A DNA stretch of 64,000 nt from Ascaris suum (GCA_013433145.1 JACCHR010000034.1:113518-177517), one strand, 5' to 3'. Positions 1-15,800 are shown, counted from the stretch's first letter. Translations and numbers: made by a program. Notes: generated by a model from the letters alone, not told the origin.

Positions 1-112
1 TCAAACAACGCATAACTAAATATGCGCTATTTCTTTATCTCCTCAAAATGCAGAAAAATATTCCTACTTAGGTATTTTTCATACCACCGAAAAAATACAA
101 ATGAAAACTAAC

Positions 113-3100
113 CCAAGTACAGTGGCAACGACGAGCATCTTTCCAAGAATTGGATCAACCGGCAGACGCGCTAATACCTCACCCAACTCTGTGAGCTCAC
201 CATTCGAATCCAAAGCAGATAATTCTGAAACAACAGCCTAAAGTTTATAAACAATTAAGCACTTCTATGCTTCCTTAACAAGCATCTTTATCACTCTTAG
301 AAGTAATCTGGCTCATCATCTCCACCAATAAACGTTCTAACAGATCTCTTTATGAGATTCGATAACATTTTCAAAAACTCATCCATTAATTATTGGGGGA
401 AAAATAAGCGCCTCACAAGCGTATATTTACTGCAGTCATCTGATAGTTTACGAATCATACTATTACCTACTGTTACCTACTGTTACGTCATGCGCATAAA
501 ATCGCAATATCACCGAATTTTTAGCCATTTTAGCCATTAAAGAACTAAAAATATGGAAACCCATCATAAACAACTGCAGATGTTGTCTGCAGTTGTTTAT
601 GATGGGTTTCTCTCAGTATCGAACGTACTTCTGGACAGCAGAGTTTCGGCAAGGTAGAAAATCAATTCAAGGTGAGATTCATCAAACGAAGCCTGCTGAG
701 TTGATCATTTCCTTGTCGAGAAATGAAAGAAGAAACATAGCTATTAGATGTTTTCCTCAGTATCATCCTTCACCAGGGTACATTATTCGTGAAGTTAATG
801 CGAAGAAAACTTTTCGTCAATTCAGATGCGATATCGATATCGAGTGGTTTAAAAAAGATAAATAAATAAATAAATAAATAGATAAACAAAACGAATAAAT
901 GGATAAGTTGATTAGTAAGCAAATAAATAAACAAATAAATAAGTAAATGAGTAAGTAAGTGAATAAACAAATAAATAAATAGATAAACGCGCAAATAACT
1001 AACGAATAAATAAATAGGAGAACAAATAATAACTAGGTGTATTTGTAAACAAAAGAATAGATGGATAAGTACGCAAGTAAACCAAAAAATGAGCCCCAAA
1101 TAATTAGGGAATGTCGCTAGAAGAGCAAGGAATGTAAGAAGTACTGCTAATAGATATTATAACTGCCTGAAAAGAATGAAAAAAGCTTTTCATGGTAACA
1201 TCGTAACAGGGGTACGTGATGAAACGCTACAGGGAATGAGGAAATGCTAGTTCTCCGGGGAAGGTTAAAACCTGCTTGAAGCCCTCAGAAAGAAGTATTC
1301 TGGTGCCAGGTTTTCTGGAATAAGAAAGAATTCCTGTTGATCGACTAGAAAGAATGAAAAAAAAATCAATAAATTGCATGCAAATTTGTAAATTATGTGC
1401 ATATTTGCTTTGAAGGATTCGCAAGAACATCAAGGAAAAAAGATGTGAGATAATCTATGGAATCACGTTTCTAAACGACAATATCCCCACTCATATCTCT
1501 TAATTTTCGATCACCACAGCCCAAGAGTGCAAATAAAAAAAGAGATGAAGCGCGGTTTCGAGCTCCAACCTTCTGCTCTCTATATGTCGACTCGCATAAT
1601 CAGAAACCTCAGACAATGTCCAAACATCTAAAACTAACGCAAACGTATTTAGCGTTACCTCTAAGGAGCAAGTCGGCTTCAATGACGGCTTCTTTTGGAG
1701 GTGGTTCGATTGCCTTCGCCAGAAATTCACCGACATCGCCCAGATGCAGTAATTTAACGGCAAGCGCAATTGTATGCAATGGCGTTCGCAACATCTCCGC
1801 TTGACGGCATTCTTCCAACCTAAAAATGTGCGAACAAAAGGATCATCAAGTCGACTGCGCTTAAAGCAATCCTACATGCAGCAATATTTCACTGTTGTGC
1901 ATAATGCAATACTTTGTCGAAAATACCTCTCCTCCCCACCTTTACACAAAAACCCTCACCAATCTTACATCCTAACAGTCTGAACATTTTTTGAACGCAA
2001 ACATACACAGCCCTTCGATCTCATAATTAACAATTAACTAACACAAATAAATAATAAAAAACACTTCGTCATCTCAGCAAAGTTTTGGTTACAACAGGAG
2101 GCTCATATTCAACCAGGCTATATGCTATATAATACTGTAGTAACGTAAACCTATTAGCACAACACATCTACTAAACTCAACACTATTTAAATATTGTCTA
2201 GCTATGCTATTATAAATGAAAAAAAAAAAAGAAAACTAAAAAGCACATACATCAAACAAAAGGCAATTCTCGTATACGAGGGAAAAAACTTGCTGTACAT
2301 GATCCAAAAAATGGCTTCATTGCTTATCTTTCCCACTAACAACCATAAATCAAAAACTCATATTTGTGTTTACAAGAAATAAATACATTAGAAAACCGAT
2401 TACAGCTCTAAAACTAGCTTACGTTTCATATTTGAGCTTAGAACAGAGATGATAGCAGAATCCATTCCGTACTCGACCAGCACGACCTCTTCTTTGTTGG
2501 AGATTCGTCTTCGATGCCCATACCGTTGCGTAATGAACCATATTGTTCCGCGATGTATACGTCTTTTCTTTAGCCCTACAAATATTATAAGAGTGTATCG
2601 TCAGTGAAAAAAATAAAAAGGCAATAGACTATCAAGAACCTCTGACTAGAAGTTGACAGGAGAATGCAAAGCAAGAGAAATTATGCTGACCTATATATGC
2701 ATTGCACTATACAGATTGCACTTTTAGGTAATAAGGCATTTCTTCACTCCCATTGCATCTCACCTCATTTACCTCAATCACTCTAAACACACCTGAGGAA
2801 AATTCATAAATCCAGATACACATACCTGCATGAATCAATCACGTATACGACATCGTTTATTGTGACGCTCGTTTCAGCGATATTCGTTGAAAGGATTATC
2901 TACAAAACACAAAACAATGCAAAAATAATAAACAGCTATTTGCTGAGTAAATTTTAATAACTGAATAAAAATCGAATAATCGAAATAACCTAATTATTAA
3001 AATAATTGAATAATCTAATCTAGGAACTATTACTTAGAAATCATCGACATAAAAGAGAAAAAAAAGCTAATGAAATCATCATGAAGAAAAAAAAAATACT

Positions 3101-6100
3101 GCTCCATTATATTTTAAAGTTGAAAGAAGCGGCGCATTTCATGACGCTGAATAATCAAGGATATCTGAGACTTCAAAAAAAAAACTAACTTCACAAAATT
3201 CGCTAATGCTCAAAAGAAAAATAATTGTCTAACAGCCCTATATTGCAGTGTATCTCAACAATCAGTAATACCATCGCCGTTCGATCGCTTCAATCCGAAA
3301 ATTCCTCTTCCCGTTACTGCATATTTAATATAATATCCATTGAGATATTAAATTCATTCATCGAAAGTCAGTCAGCTACTCGCGAATCCGCTAAAATTAC
3401 ATCACTCCAAACAGGTACATCAAAAAATTTCGATCGAAGCTTAGAGATTAAGGTTTAAAGATTTCAACTCCAACCGTTCTACGTTCGTTGCCATTCCAAT
3501 TTCTTTATTTGGGGATTAGTCAATCCTAAAACCTATATTTACGACGAAACAACTGATAGCACCATTCCAGCATAACTAAATAACCTTTCGCTGATTTGGA
3601 GAGACACTTTCGAATACGAGATGTTGTTCTTTTGAAGAGAGATGTGAATGCAAGGGAAGAATCACAAAGCAATCCTTATTGCCTAAAATATGGAACCTTT
3701 GAAAAAAAATCTGCGTCAAACTGACATAAGCACAATATAGACAACTATAATATGGCAACGATTTCAACGCATTCTAAAGCAACAAGCCTCCACCGTCCAT
3801 TAAACCTTATAAAATAGGTGTAATTTTATATGAAGTCTTCTGTCTACAAAAGCTTTTTATTTTACGACGAAAATTATCAAAAACCCTCCGTTTCTCAGTC
3901 TTTTTTTCACCAATCAAAGCCTCTTCAATTAACTATCTCCAATAGAACTATCGTTATGTTACCAAAACCGATCACTCATAGAAAATAAGCCGAAGTATTA
4001 AAGAGGGAGAGATCATCCATGAAAGCTACCTAAACAGAGGAGGTGAAATTTGACCAAGAAGCCGCTCTAAAAGAGCTAATGCCAATCCAATCCGCAGCCT
4101 CAGTTGCCTTAGCAATGAATGGTTCATGGATGCGGCGCGAACTTTCTTGTCAATTCTATACAGACCTGCAACTTCTAGAAAGCATTTCATCGACAATCGA
4201 GCAGCTCAATCACCACAAAAAAATTAAGGCAGAAAACCATATATTAAGGGAAGAACAACAAATTATGGATATGTTCCCTCCAATTTTCCCGAAACATTCT
4301 ACGGACTCATTCGCTCACAATTTATACCCGCAAATCGCAACGTATCAACTAGAAACGAACCAAATATCGGATGATTCGAGAAGAATGATATCGCTTGAAT
4401 TATATCGCTCCATCCGGGTAAGAATATAAGCACTGCACCATCTTCACCGCGCTCATCGATTTCCTTTAGAATCGCCTACAAATCATACGCATCAAAAATG
4501 AAAGTCTCACAATTATCACTACAAATTACTGTTATAGTTCATGGGGTTGCGACTTCACCTACGAATATCATTCATTAAAGAGAAATTTTAAAAAATATTG
4601 AAGAAAAAAATTTTCAAAGGAGGATGAAAGTCCATCCGTTCAAACAGCATGCACTACATAATAATGGGCAAACGAACTGCGGTGTGCCGGATGGAATAGG
4701 TGATAGCTGTATGCTATTGAAAACATTGTTAAAGAAGACAACGAACACGCATTATTTGCGCATCTTAAAATGAATAAAATATCATAAGGTAAGATGGGTG
4801 AATTCTGCACATCTCAAAAAGAATTTCGATGAAGATGAATCAAACAGAAGAAAAAATAAGAAAAATCTGCAAAATTTTCATTCATTAAAAAAATACACAT
4901 GAATTTCTGGAAATATTTCGCTAGAGCAAAAACTGCAATGATACATTTCATTTAACCGAAGCAAAATAATAGCATCCAAGAATGCTGACATTTTTTTTAG
5001 CGTAACTGAAGAGGAAAATCTGGAATTTTGATTTAATTTTTCAAAAAATCTTTTTTTTCTCACCAAAACAACTTCAACAGTGAAGTGGGGAGGGAGGTAG
5101 GGGGAGGGGCGCAACTATGCCGATCGACAGCGATAAAACCCCATTGCAAACTAATGCGGTCCACAAGAGATCAAAATGTTTTCACGCGTGCTTATAAAAT
5201 CATAAAGGTTAAAAACGTGGATTACCTCAATAACATCCAGCGGAATATCATCTTCCAACGTATGAGTCGATGCAAGTTTTGTTTCCACATCGTGCTCCTC
5301 ACTATCCTTCAAATTCGCATTTTCCATCTGTAAGTACCTTGCCGGTATATACCGCATTTCACCTACTTGGAGCTCGGATCCGAAAAACAATCCCTTGGAG
5401 GACCATAACCTGAAGGGAAGGACGTTTCACCTACTTCATTTATTACCTTCTAATTATCGCTCATCAATACAACAACTTTGAAGCTAATAAACCCTTCCTT
5501 CTGTTATCGCACCATTACCATTAAAACCTCCAAATTTGCGACGACTGACAAAACAATAAAAAAACGATTACCACCTAATACCAATATCTCATCTAATTGC
5601 CAAAAAACAGCAGGAAAATTATTCGAACGATATTTTCAGAACATATGTCTCCGCCGATTACACTCTCGAGCTTTTGTTAAGCCAAGTCCATATCAGGTTC
5701 CATTTCGAGGAAACATCCCAAGTAGAAATATTTTTACCAAGAGAAGCTTATGAATCAATCATCAAATACGCTTACAATAGTTATCTCCATAGTGTTTTGA
5801 AAAATCTTCTTTTATTAGACTCTCACCTGTTATGCCTCACTAAATGGGATAATGCGCTTGAGTGCAATATATCAAGCGTAAATTTCAAAACCGAAAATAT
5901 TTCTTTCGAGATTTTTTCAAAACTTACAAAATTTCAATGCTGCAAAATATGGCATATCAGATAGAATTTCGCAAAGGATAAAATAAAGGCTGAAATATTT
6001 TTAAAAATTCCAATAATTTAGCAACACTGCAAAATAAACTTCTATTCCTTAACCGTTTCTATCTACACACTACCGCTGCCCTTACTTACTGAATGCCTAT

Positions 6101-9100
6101 TAGCTCGAATTGTATTCCCTTATCGTTGGCTAAAGTTTTGCGCTCTCCCTTGTCGTTCATGCTCATCTACCCTTTGTTTAAAAATGTTTTCTCATTTTGC
6201 AATGATGAAATAAAATAATAAATCAGTAAATATATTGACGGCCTATATATTAGGACATAGCATCAATTAAGCTGATATAAGCCCATTTTTGGATGAAAAT
6301 TTCGTAGTTAATAAAAAAAAATCGCCACTTTATTAATGGCAAACCCCTGTACCCATCATATTAGGTCGGTATCAAGTTAAAACATTGCAGAAAAATTACC
6401 GGTCCACTCTGCTCTCACCTAACAGAGTAATACAATATGAGCACACACTTCTTGCACGACTACAAACTAAGTATGAAAGATGAAGAATAAACCTGTTCAA
6501 TAAGCTCATCCCCTGCATCCACCACCTCATTGGTTTCCGCTTCCTCCTCCATACCTGCTGGCATCAGTCCCATCTGTTGCATTATGTCTTCCAAGAAGAA
6601 GTCTGAAAATAAATTCTGTGTCCACAAAAACCCTGAAGAAAAAAACAAAAACACAAACCTGAAGGTCCCCACTTCTACTCCTTCCCCTCAACCCTGCTAC
6701 TCTTATCTGCGCATTTACAAGCATCGTAATTAATTTTCCCTGAATAGTGATGGTTCAATGCATTCACTGCTCGCAGGCATTATTTTGTATTCGTTACAGG
6801 ATGCTGCTGACTTAGAAGTGGTAATGTTGGCGTTGCAAAATGCCTCTTTCAAGGCAACAACAACGACCAAGATGAAGATATATTACGTCCAGGCAACACT
6901 TTGCCCACCTAAACACCTGGGTCAATGTCGAGATCAGAATATGCTCAAGCCCTCTTCCAGATACGCCATGCACTCTTGAAAATCACAGTGATATCCTCCC
7001 TAAGAATCAAATTCCACCCACCCACCCCCCCCCCCCCCCCCCCCAACACTCAAGCACTAGCAGGTGAACTATTCGGTTCTGAATCGGACCCAAATAAGAA
7101 AGCTAGATGAGACAAATAACAGTCGACCCTTCTTGATAATCATCAGGCTAATTAACTCGTACTCAGAAGCGAAAAAAAAGTAAGTCAAAAACTCACACTG
7201 AACGGAGAAAGTACGACCCTGTAATTGAAGGGTAGGACAATCGCCAAAATAATTCGTGAATAAAGCAGTATCGATCGATGCGGACATGAGAATCACTCGA
7301 ATATCACGATATTGTCGCACCATTTCTCGAAGTACGACAAGCACAAAATCTGTCTAAACACGATGTTCCTTTAAAACATCAGAAAATAAACGGCAAAAAA
7401 GACCCCACCACAAACTACACAGCCTCTAGTTGTGATTGTGTAAAAGATCTCGGGTAAGATATGTTCAAAACTGGCAAATATTGATAACACAAGTCGAGAA
7501 AACGATATATAGTCACTTAACGACATGGATAAGAATTGAAATAGAATAACAGTAAATATTGGAAGTTGCTTAGTTATAAATAAAGGCATCGATAGTGATT
7601 ACTGTAAATAATGGATGAACATAAACATACATTGATATCCCTTTCATGAATTTCGTCAATGATGATATGTGTGATTCCCCGTAGACCGGATTCAAGTTTT
7701 CTCAATAGAACGCCCACCGTCATAAACATCACTGATCCATAAGGACGTGGATAAACCGCATCGAATCTGAAATTAGCAACTATAACGATCCACGATGTAA
7801 TATTATGATCACAAAGAAATGTTGGATGTTTATAATGAAGAAACGAGATGTCGACAAAGGCAATAAGAACATCACGTTCACCTAACAAATTTTGTGAAAT
7901 TAGAGAATCTTACATTCCTCAATCTGAAATCTTTGCAATGATGGCCCTTCCCACTACACCTAGGAACCCCGACGGATGGAATCCTAATTCCCCTTACTGG
8001 ATAGTCTCTTAGCTTCAGGTGGGATCCGTCAACTTTTAAAGGAACCCAAATCCTAATAATCACCTCAGTGTAGTGGAAATTATTTCCACTTCTTATATTT
8101 GCTCAGAACAATATCTACCTCTTCAATCTTCATCGAATTAATCCTTAAAAAATGAACATAAAAATTCATGCTCAATATCAGTTGTAAATTTCTTCACCAT
8201 TTATATGGACTATACAGATATATAGATAATCCATAAAACTATAGAACAGATATGCTTCCACTTAGAGATTATGAATTTATGTTTGCACTAAGGCAATCTC
8301 ACACACCACATTACAGGTAGTAGCACCGATAAGATGGACGACAGATTTCAATACGAAATACTCTACAAAACATTGCCACTGATCTAAGAAAAGGCTCAAA
8401 AACTAATAAAACGCAATCTGGTTTAAAAATTAAAATCAGTGTGGCGATGGCACGACATAAAAATATAAGCACCTTTGCAAATAAAAGGAAACGAAATTCA
8501 GAGAAAAATAAACGTGTCAAAGTTGTAGACATGGAGCTAACACGAAGGTTCGCTTCTCATTCATTCATAGAGTTCACAATGCTCAACAATATCATTAAAC
8601 AACGAAACATAGTTAAGGAAAAATCAAATCCCTCAAATAATTCATCTTTCTCATTCATTCCATTCTACCTTCCTATACTACATCACTTACCCTATATCGA
8701 TATCCTTAACTGTGAAATGTGCTGCATTTAAAAAAATTTAAATTTTATCCTTAAATACCGGCAATAATATTCACCTATGTTCTCGCTCATGCAATTTGCA
8801 CCACTATTCTTATAGCGGTACTATGCTTCAATAAAGAAAATAAATTAGTTTATACTGACAAATGAATAATACCTAACGTTGTATCCAATCGAATTGCCCA
8901 ATATCTCGCCACGCTCTTCAGCTACACGTTCAGCGAGAGTGATTGCACTTATGCGTCGAGGTTGCGTCACAATTGCCGCAAATTGAGCTCCTTCACCTCT
9001 CAATAGGAAATCTTCTAATAAGTACTGGCAAACCTGAAATATTCCCTCTTCAAAGCTTTTGAAACTGATTTCATCCGTAAGTTCATATTTCTTTTTCGTT

Positions 9101-12100
9101 TTTCTTGTTTCCACAAACGCTTCCAATTTCCCCACGTACTTTGCCCGCATAAGGCGTAAGTAGGTAAGCGCAATAAGGCGCAACAACAAGATCAACAACT
9201 ATTTGCCCAAGGGAATACCCGACACGAAATGCTCAAACTATTACCCGATAAGAAATAACACCCAACAAGATTATGTTCAGCATCCTAAATTATACAAAAG
9301 ATCAACAACAGATTCTTAATGGATTCAGTAACCTACATTCATCCTGCTGTATACAACGCCATTAAAAAAACCAAATAAATAACATCTTTTGGTACCAATA
9401 AACTGGCATTCCTTTAGCTGTTTAGTATAAGACCGACCATATCAACTCGAAAACTTGACAACGTCACTGTCAATATCGTGTGGCCTGTATCATAGCATTT
9501 GCGATATCAAATCAGATACAAGTGATAAGTTCCAATCAAACGTTCAATAATCCTTTCCCCTCTATCGCAATTTCGTTAACGCTCTATATTGAGCAAAATT
9601 AAAAGAAATTAAACTTTTCCACTGTAATATTATCAAACAATTGATAAAGATGAATATTCTAATTATTTCGCATCCAAGATTTTCTAAGATAAACAAATCA
9701 ATGATAATAACAAAAGAATTGTTTACATTTCCTTGAAATTCCATAGTTTACACTTCCATTGAAATTCCATAGTTTACATTTCCATAGTTTACATTTCCCT
9801 CCGACAAGCACGAGCAAAAAAGATGGAGAAGGGGGACTAATTTCAACGATTCTTTTTCTTCCATGTCATAACAGCAGATCACGTTAGCCGGATACACTTC
9901 AAAAAAAAAACCTGAGTGGACTTCCCGCAGCCAGTTTCACCTTTGATCAACATGACAGCATTTTTAGCACTCATATCGAGGATCGTGTCTCGGTACCTAA
10001 ATACCGGTAATGCTTCCCTCTGCACACGAATATTTTCCGGCAAATAATGCTGCATTTCCTCTTCCAATAATTTCGCACTTATTTCCTTCAATGTCATCTG
10101 CAAACAACAGTTCATGATATTAGGAAATAAGTGTGACTGCAACTGTAGTTGGGAATGAATTGAGAGAATAAACAAGCCGAAACAATATATCAACTAATGG
10201 AGCCTGTTTCCCAATCTCGAAGGAAACAAGGGCTCCTTTACGTCAAAAATGACCCCTTTACCTGAAATAAGGGCCTCTTCCCTAATCTTTCATGCAACCT
10301 GACGACGTGGAGAAACATATTCCACCAATGCGCAGCTATCGCTTGAAAAAGAAGCACCTGCATGAAACCTGTCAAATAAGCAAAACTTTTCCCACAGCGC
10401 TCAAGCTGTTGCATCTACAGCAAATTAGCCCTTCTAGAAAAAATGATCAATCGACTCGTAAGCAGGAAACGAGCAAGAAACAAGCCCAAGCCTAAACTTT
10501 CACACAATCCTGCAATTTCCCCGCCTAAGCGAAATGGAAGCCACATGAAGCGATATCCATTCGTTATGAATGCTTTATAATCAAAGTAAATTAAAGTAAA
10601 AGCCAGTTAAAGATCAAAAGTCATTTGCTTCCAATCTCGGAAATTTTTTCATTTCAGTGGAAGCAAACTGGCGAAAAAGCGAAAAAATATAAGAGAAAGA
10701 TAAAAAAGTAAGGAAACAATTGAAATATCTATTGAAATCACCATTACAGTTCATTAATACAATATTTTGGTCGCCTCGCGAGGAAAGAAAAAAAAGGGAA
10801 AGAGAGGGAAATATGAGAAGAGAGAGTAACAGGAAAACCGAGGAAGGTGGACAGCAGAGGAGGTAAATAAGGGCCCGCAACGGATATGCGTTCCTTTGAC
10901 GCATATAAAAGTATATACGAATAAGATCATTATTGCGATTTTTAGAAATCGATCGCTCATTTTCGATATTTCTTTCTGTTCTCTCCCATTCACTGCTTCC
11001 TTTGTTACCTTTATTCGCTTTTATTTAATATTTTGCTCACTACTTCCCTAATAAAAAAGTAATAAAAGAGCCGCACTCATTCGACTAGTTTAAGGGAATT
11101 AAGTAAAACAGAAATCCTTACATATGAAAGCGGCACTTTGTTGATATGAGTCGCCATCCACGGATTCCAATTCTGTTGTGGAGGACTCCACGATATCATC
11201 TTCTTAACTCCCGGTACCGCTTCACTGAACTGGTCCAGCTGCTGATACACTAATAAAGAGACCGGATCCATTGGTGAAGCGCTACTGAGGTCTGGAACTT
11301 CCGAAAGGCCCGAATCGGTCAAATACTCTTCAATGCGAGCCGACAGATTATCGCTTATCGTCACCGCGATCTCCTCCAGCTGAAAAGTTAGGCTCATCAA
11401 GTTTCACGTTTATCCGAATACATTTGCTCTCGCACTTTACTAAGATCTCCTTCCCTCTCTCTCCTCATTAATATGGCAATCAGAAGCGTTAGACATGACG
11501 ACAACAAAAAATCACACCCCCCCCCCCCCAGAAGACAACCCTTCCCCCCCCCCAAATCCTTTGAAGAGATACAAGTGCGACGACAAGTAAAACGATGAAA
11601 AATTATGACCATAAGTGGGGAAGCGACAAAAATTTGAAGACGAAGAAAATATGTCTTTTTTGTGGCGAAGAGAAAATTTTCTTCATACGACTGCTCGCAT
11701 TGGAGAATACATCCTGCCAACAATTTTTAGCCTTAGACCATCCTACAAACATTTGAAGGGCACTTTAGTACAACATTCCCCGTCCTTCCTTCCCTCCCCC
11801 CACTTGATTTCAGTTACACTTTACCTATCACACCAAACCAACCCTCTACAGTCCTAGTTACCTCTAAACTTCTCTTCAACTACCCGACGTTGACTAAAAA
11901 TTCCCTCTTCAACTGAAAAAAAATTGTTTGCAAACCGAACTTCTGCTTCATTTTTTCACTCCTATAAAAAATACTTTAATTGCCAACTGCATATCGACAT
12001 TCAAAATCATAGGAAACATGATGCGCTTCACCGAAATCAAATTTGCTAAAGATTTGAGGTGAATAGCGGAGTAGAAAAATTAAAAATGAATTTACATTTT

Positions 12101-12724
12101 CACAGATTCAGTTGCCACGATCTTTGATCGCATCATCTCGCTCTTCTTTCAACTATGACATCGACTTACGCGATATACGACAAGTGATGATTATTCATTT
12201 TATTTCTCCTTCTTAATAAACTTAAACAACAATAATTTAAATGGCGAAATAAACTGCTAAAGCATTAATAATTATCGATCAAGAGAGTGTTACAACGTAT
12301 TCGACTTTAGGAATTTTCTCTAATGAGGCATTTTTCTTTCACAAAACTTGAAAACCTTACTAGCAACTTGAAAACGAAACCTTATTAGCAGTAGTTCTTT
12401 TCGGTCTCTCATATGCGCCAATGACGTTGTTGCTGAATAATTGATTAAGCATAGAGAGTGCACAATAAGATTCAGCCAATTTCTTTGTGCAGCCCTCTCC
12501 ATGTGCAGTAAGCTCTGTAAAGAAAACAAATAAACACAATGCAATTACGAGAACCATGAGGTGAAGCTGCACGCAAACGCTTCACATTTCAAAGGGTATC
12601 GCGATCGCATGGAACGACAGGATTCGGAAGAACCAAAACGTGCTTTTCCGGGTGTTAAGTATAGACCGTGGCCTGTTCTCTAGAGGAACAAAAATTTCGC
12701 GAAGTGAATACGCACTGCAAAAGA

Positions 12725-12806
<82 letters not shown>

Positions 12807-15800
12807 ATAAATTTCACACAGTGGATTTACCAATCCGTCGGGCGATCGTGACTCTGTGAGAGTAGTAGGGAACTAATACATTGGTAAATTGTGCCAAAGT
12901 TTACTATCGTTTTTTTCCACTGTTTCAAGAATAAAGGACATTATCGAAGTAGGGCATTCAAGTTTTGATTACAATTTGCAAACAGTGACCCCCAAAATGC
13001 AAATTATGTCAAACTGATACGAATGGGAGAATGGAAATCAGTCTTTACCAGATGCGGATTCACAATTAAAAGTCCAATTGTTCCGCTAAAACTTAAAAAA
13101 ACACCTAAAACCATTGATCGTAAAACCCTGAGAAGGTAGTAATAACATAACGCTATTCACCTCTTTCCTTTCATAAATTTTAAACGTCTGAGTCAGTTTT
13201 ATTCTATTATTTACTCTTCAAATACCTCTACAAAGTTAAACGTCCTGAAAAAAATACGGTGCACACTCGTGAAATTATAATGGAATTATACGTTGGGGAG
13301 GAAGGAATTTAAATCCACTTACTGCATTGTAATTCAGGCAAAAATAAGGTCCCCTCTGCGACGAACATCCTGAAAGACAACACCATTCCAACAATACAAT
13401 GGGTATACAACATGCAATTGATGCTTGAACAATAAAAACGCTAGCATCCTCATCTTCCTATACCTCCCACCCCCTCCCTTCTCCCTCTTCCCACCTCCTC
13501 AAGCGATAAGCAACTTGAGGACAAGTAAATGACAATAAATTTAATGTAATCGGTTTGTTCTACATTGCTCAACAATGATTTAATAGCTACTAATTTTTGC
13601 CATCTTCGTCATGTTTCAATCAGATCTAACATCAAAAAAAACTTCTACCTGTGTCACGGGAAACCTAAGATTGCACACTGCTTATTCACTATGGCTAGAA
13701 CTCCGCAAACTTGGCGGAAATACACCTGATCGCGAGAGTAATTAATTCAGGTGCTATCATGAAAGTTACTACTCTCAATATGCAACAAATTATAGTATAT
13801 AACAATCGTAGAGATATAAACCGCAAAACCTGAATCACTTATAATGCTCATTATTTTAATTCAATTTAAAAAATGTTATTATTCTACTTAAGGTGAGTTA
13901 ATGTGCAATTTTCACAACGCAGGAAGAATCTGAAACATTTCCACCTGTCCCCTATTGTAAGAAAGACTTCTTGAAATTCGTCAACGATGTGCCATATTTT
14001 AAGCGACTGATCCATGAATGTGTTTTGATGTGCTTTGAAGCGTTGCACTATGAAATATTCCCAGACGATTTTTCTGATCATGCACATTTATATTGTTCTT
14101 GTACTCCGTTGCTTCACTGCAATCTTCTTTATTCTTCTATGAATAAAGATTCCTTCGTCGTCGAATGCATTGATGCGATCTTACTCAGTGAATGGGAGAC
14201 GTTTTATGAATGAAGTTGTTCTGTTTTCTGCTTGTTTCTTTTTTTTTTTTTTTTGAATTACCGCATTCGTGAATGAAAGCTTTACACTAAGGTCTGTGTA
14301 TCCCTCGCAAAGTAAAAGCAACGTGAGGAATTAATAGGGCCTGGCAGATCGCAACGAATACCTCTACTCAAGTAAACATGATATTTCCTAGCACGAAAGA
14401 TGATGAAAAAAGAAAGGCGAACCTGGATTTCTGGGTATAAACTTCATGTACAATATAATCGAATGGAGGCTTCTTGATTTTCTGAAGGAAAACGTTTAAG
14501 GACTGTTTGCTATTCCCTATCGTCCAGCCACCATCGGCGCCATCACTTGCATCGATATTCGCCGACTAAAACATTTCCCATGACTGAGGTCGAATTGAGG
14601 TGCAAATTAAAGTCGAAACATTTCAACTCTGTCACAACCTTACGCCTCCCTGTATGAACAAACATATCTTCCCCTCGCTCCGGATAAAAATGAAAGACAA
14701 TGCAATTATCGCCTCATTGTATTTTAACGTGCAATGCCATCAAGCAAATTGAATAAACCCCCAGTATATTTAAAACATTCGAAGATTATTCGCATTTCGA
14801 AAAAAATGCCTCTATTGCTGATTAATGGCACACTATAAGCAGCTTGTCTAATGGGAGAACACCGACCTAAAGGCTATGAAATACGTTGTTCAAATAACAG
14901 TTCTCGCGAAGAAATTGAACACTGCAAATATGCCGCTTTCCAAGGGAATCCACTATGACTACTGCCTTTAAAGACTTGATGTTTTCCAATGGCCAGAAAA
15001 CTGAACATTTCAAGGTAGGTTGCGTAATCCAGGTATAGAGCCCAGAATGCCATTTGCCGGAGTCAGTGCGATCGAAATGTCGACGATCATTTTCAATCGT
15101 ACAATTCAACCACCAAAGTATAGAAAGAACAACACTATACCTGCATCAGCTCCTTCTTGCAATTTTCAACATCAGGTTCCATATCCCGAACGCTCGCCGT
15201 TCTCTCATTTTGCTGCCCGGCAATAGCATTTACCTCCACGCATTCATTGTCTTCACGACTAGAATCTTCCAGCACCACTTCGCTGGTACTTGCCTGAGGT
15301 GGAGGAGTCTAAAAACGGCAGCTCATTTAAACTCTTCTCGGTATTCAAAGCGCTTAAATTGATTCGGTTTCCCCACGCCAAGACTTAATTCCTCACGAAG
15401 CATCCAAGCTTGAGAAAGAAATCTATTTTCCTGTTCATTTCCCTCATAACAGCTGAAAAATTTTAGCCCCAACAATTAGTATTGTTTCACCTCATAAATC
15501 AAAAGCGTAAATCATGAGTGGAAATTTCTGGAAACGGCTCATCCCTTTCGGAGAAACTTTCTCGTTTAAATCGCCTAAAACATTATTGAAAAAAAACTTC
15601 GATCTCAACCTATCTTTCTGCACTCTCTCTAACACATCAAAAGATTGCTTATTATTCATCCCAATATGAATATCAGCAGGTTGCATGCTGCTCTACATGC
15701 TTACATGTGTCTCACTCACAATGCTAGCTAAATCGCTCAACGCATCACCTTGAAAGATAGGCACACCTCATAAAGAATTAACTCAAATTAGTAGTTAAAA

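Noticed and set aside
1500..1818. Further minus- and plus-strand frames around 1.5-1.8 kb
   Set aside because: Only the RHA exon 1,659-1,819 fits phase and family; the rest are shadows or run past the GTAACG donor.
4043..4429. 128-codon plus-strand open frame
   Set aside because: Lies antisense over the RHA exon 4,361-4,475 and its flanking intron; composition and position explain it.
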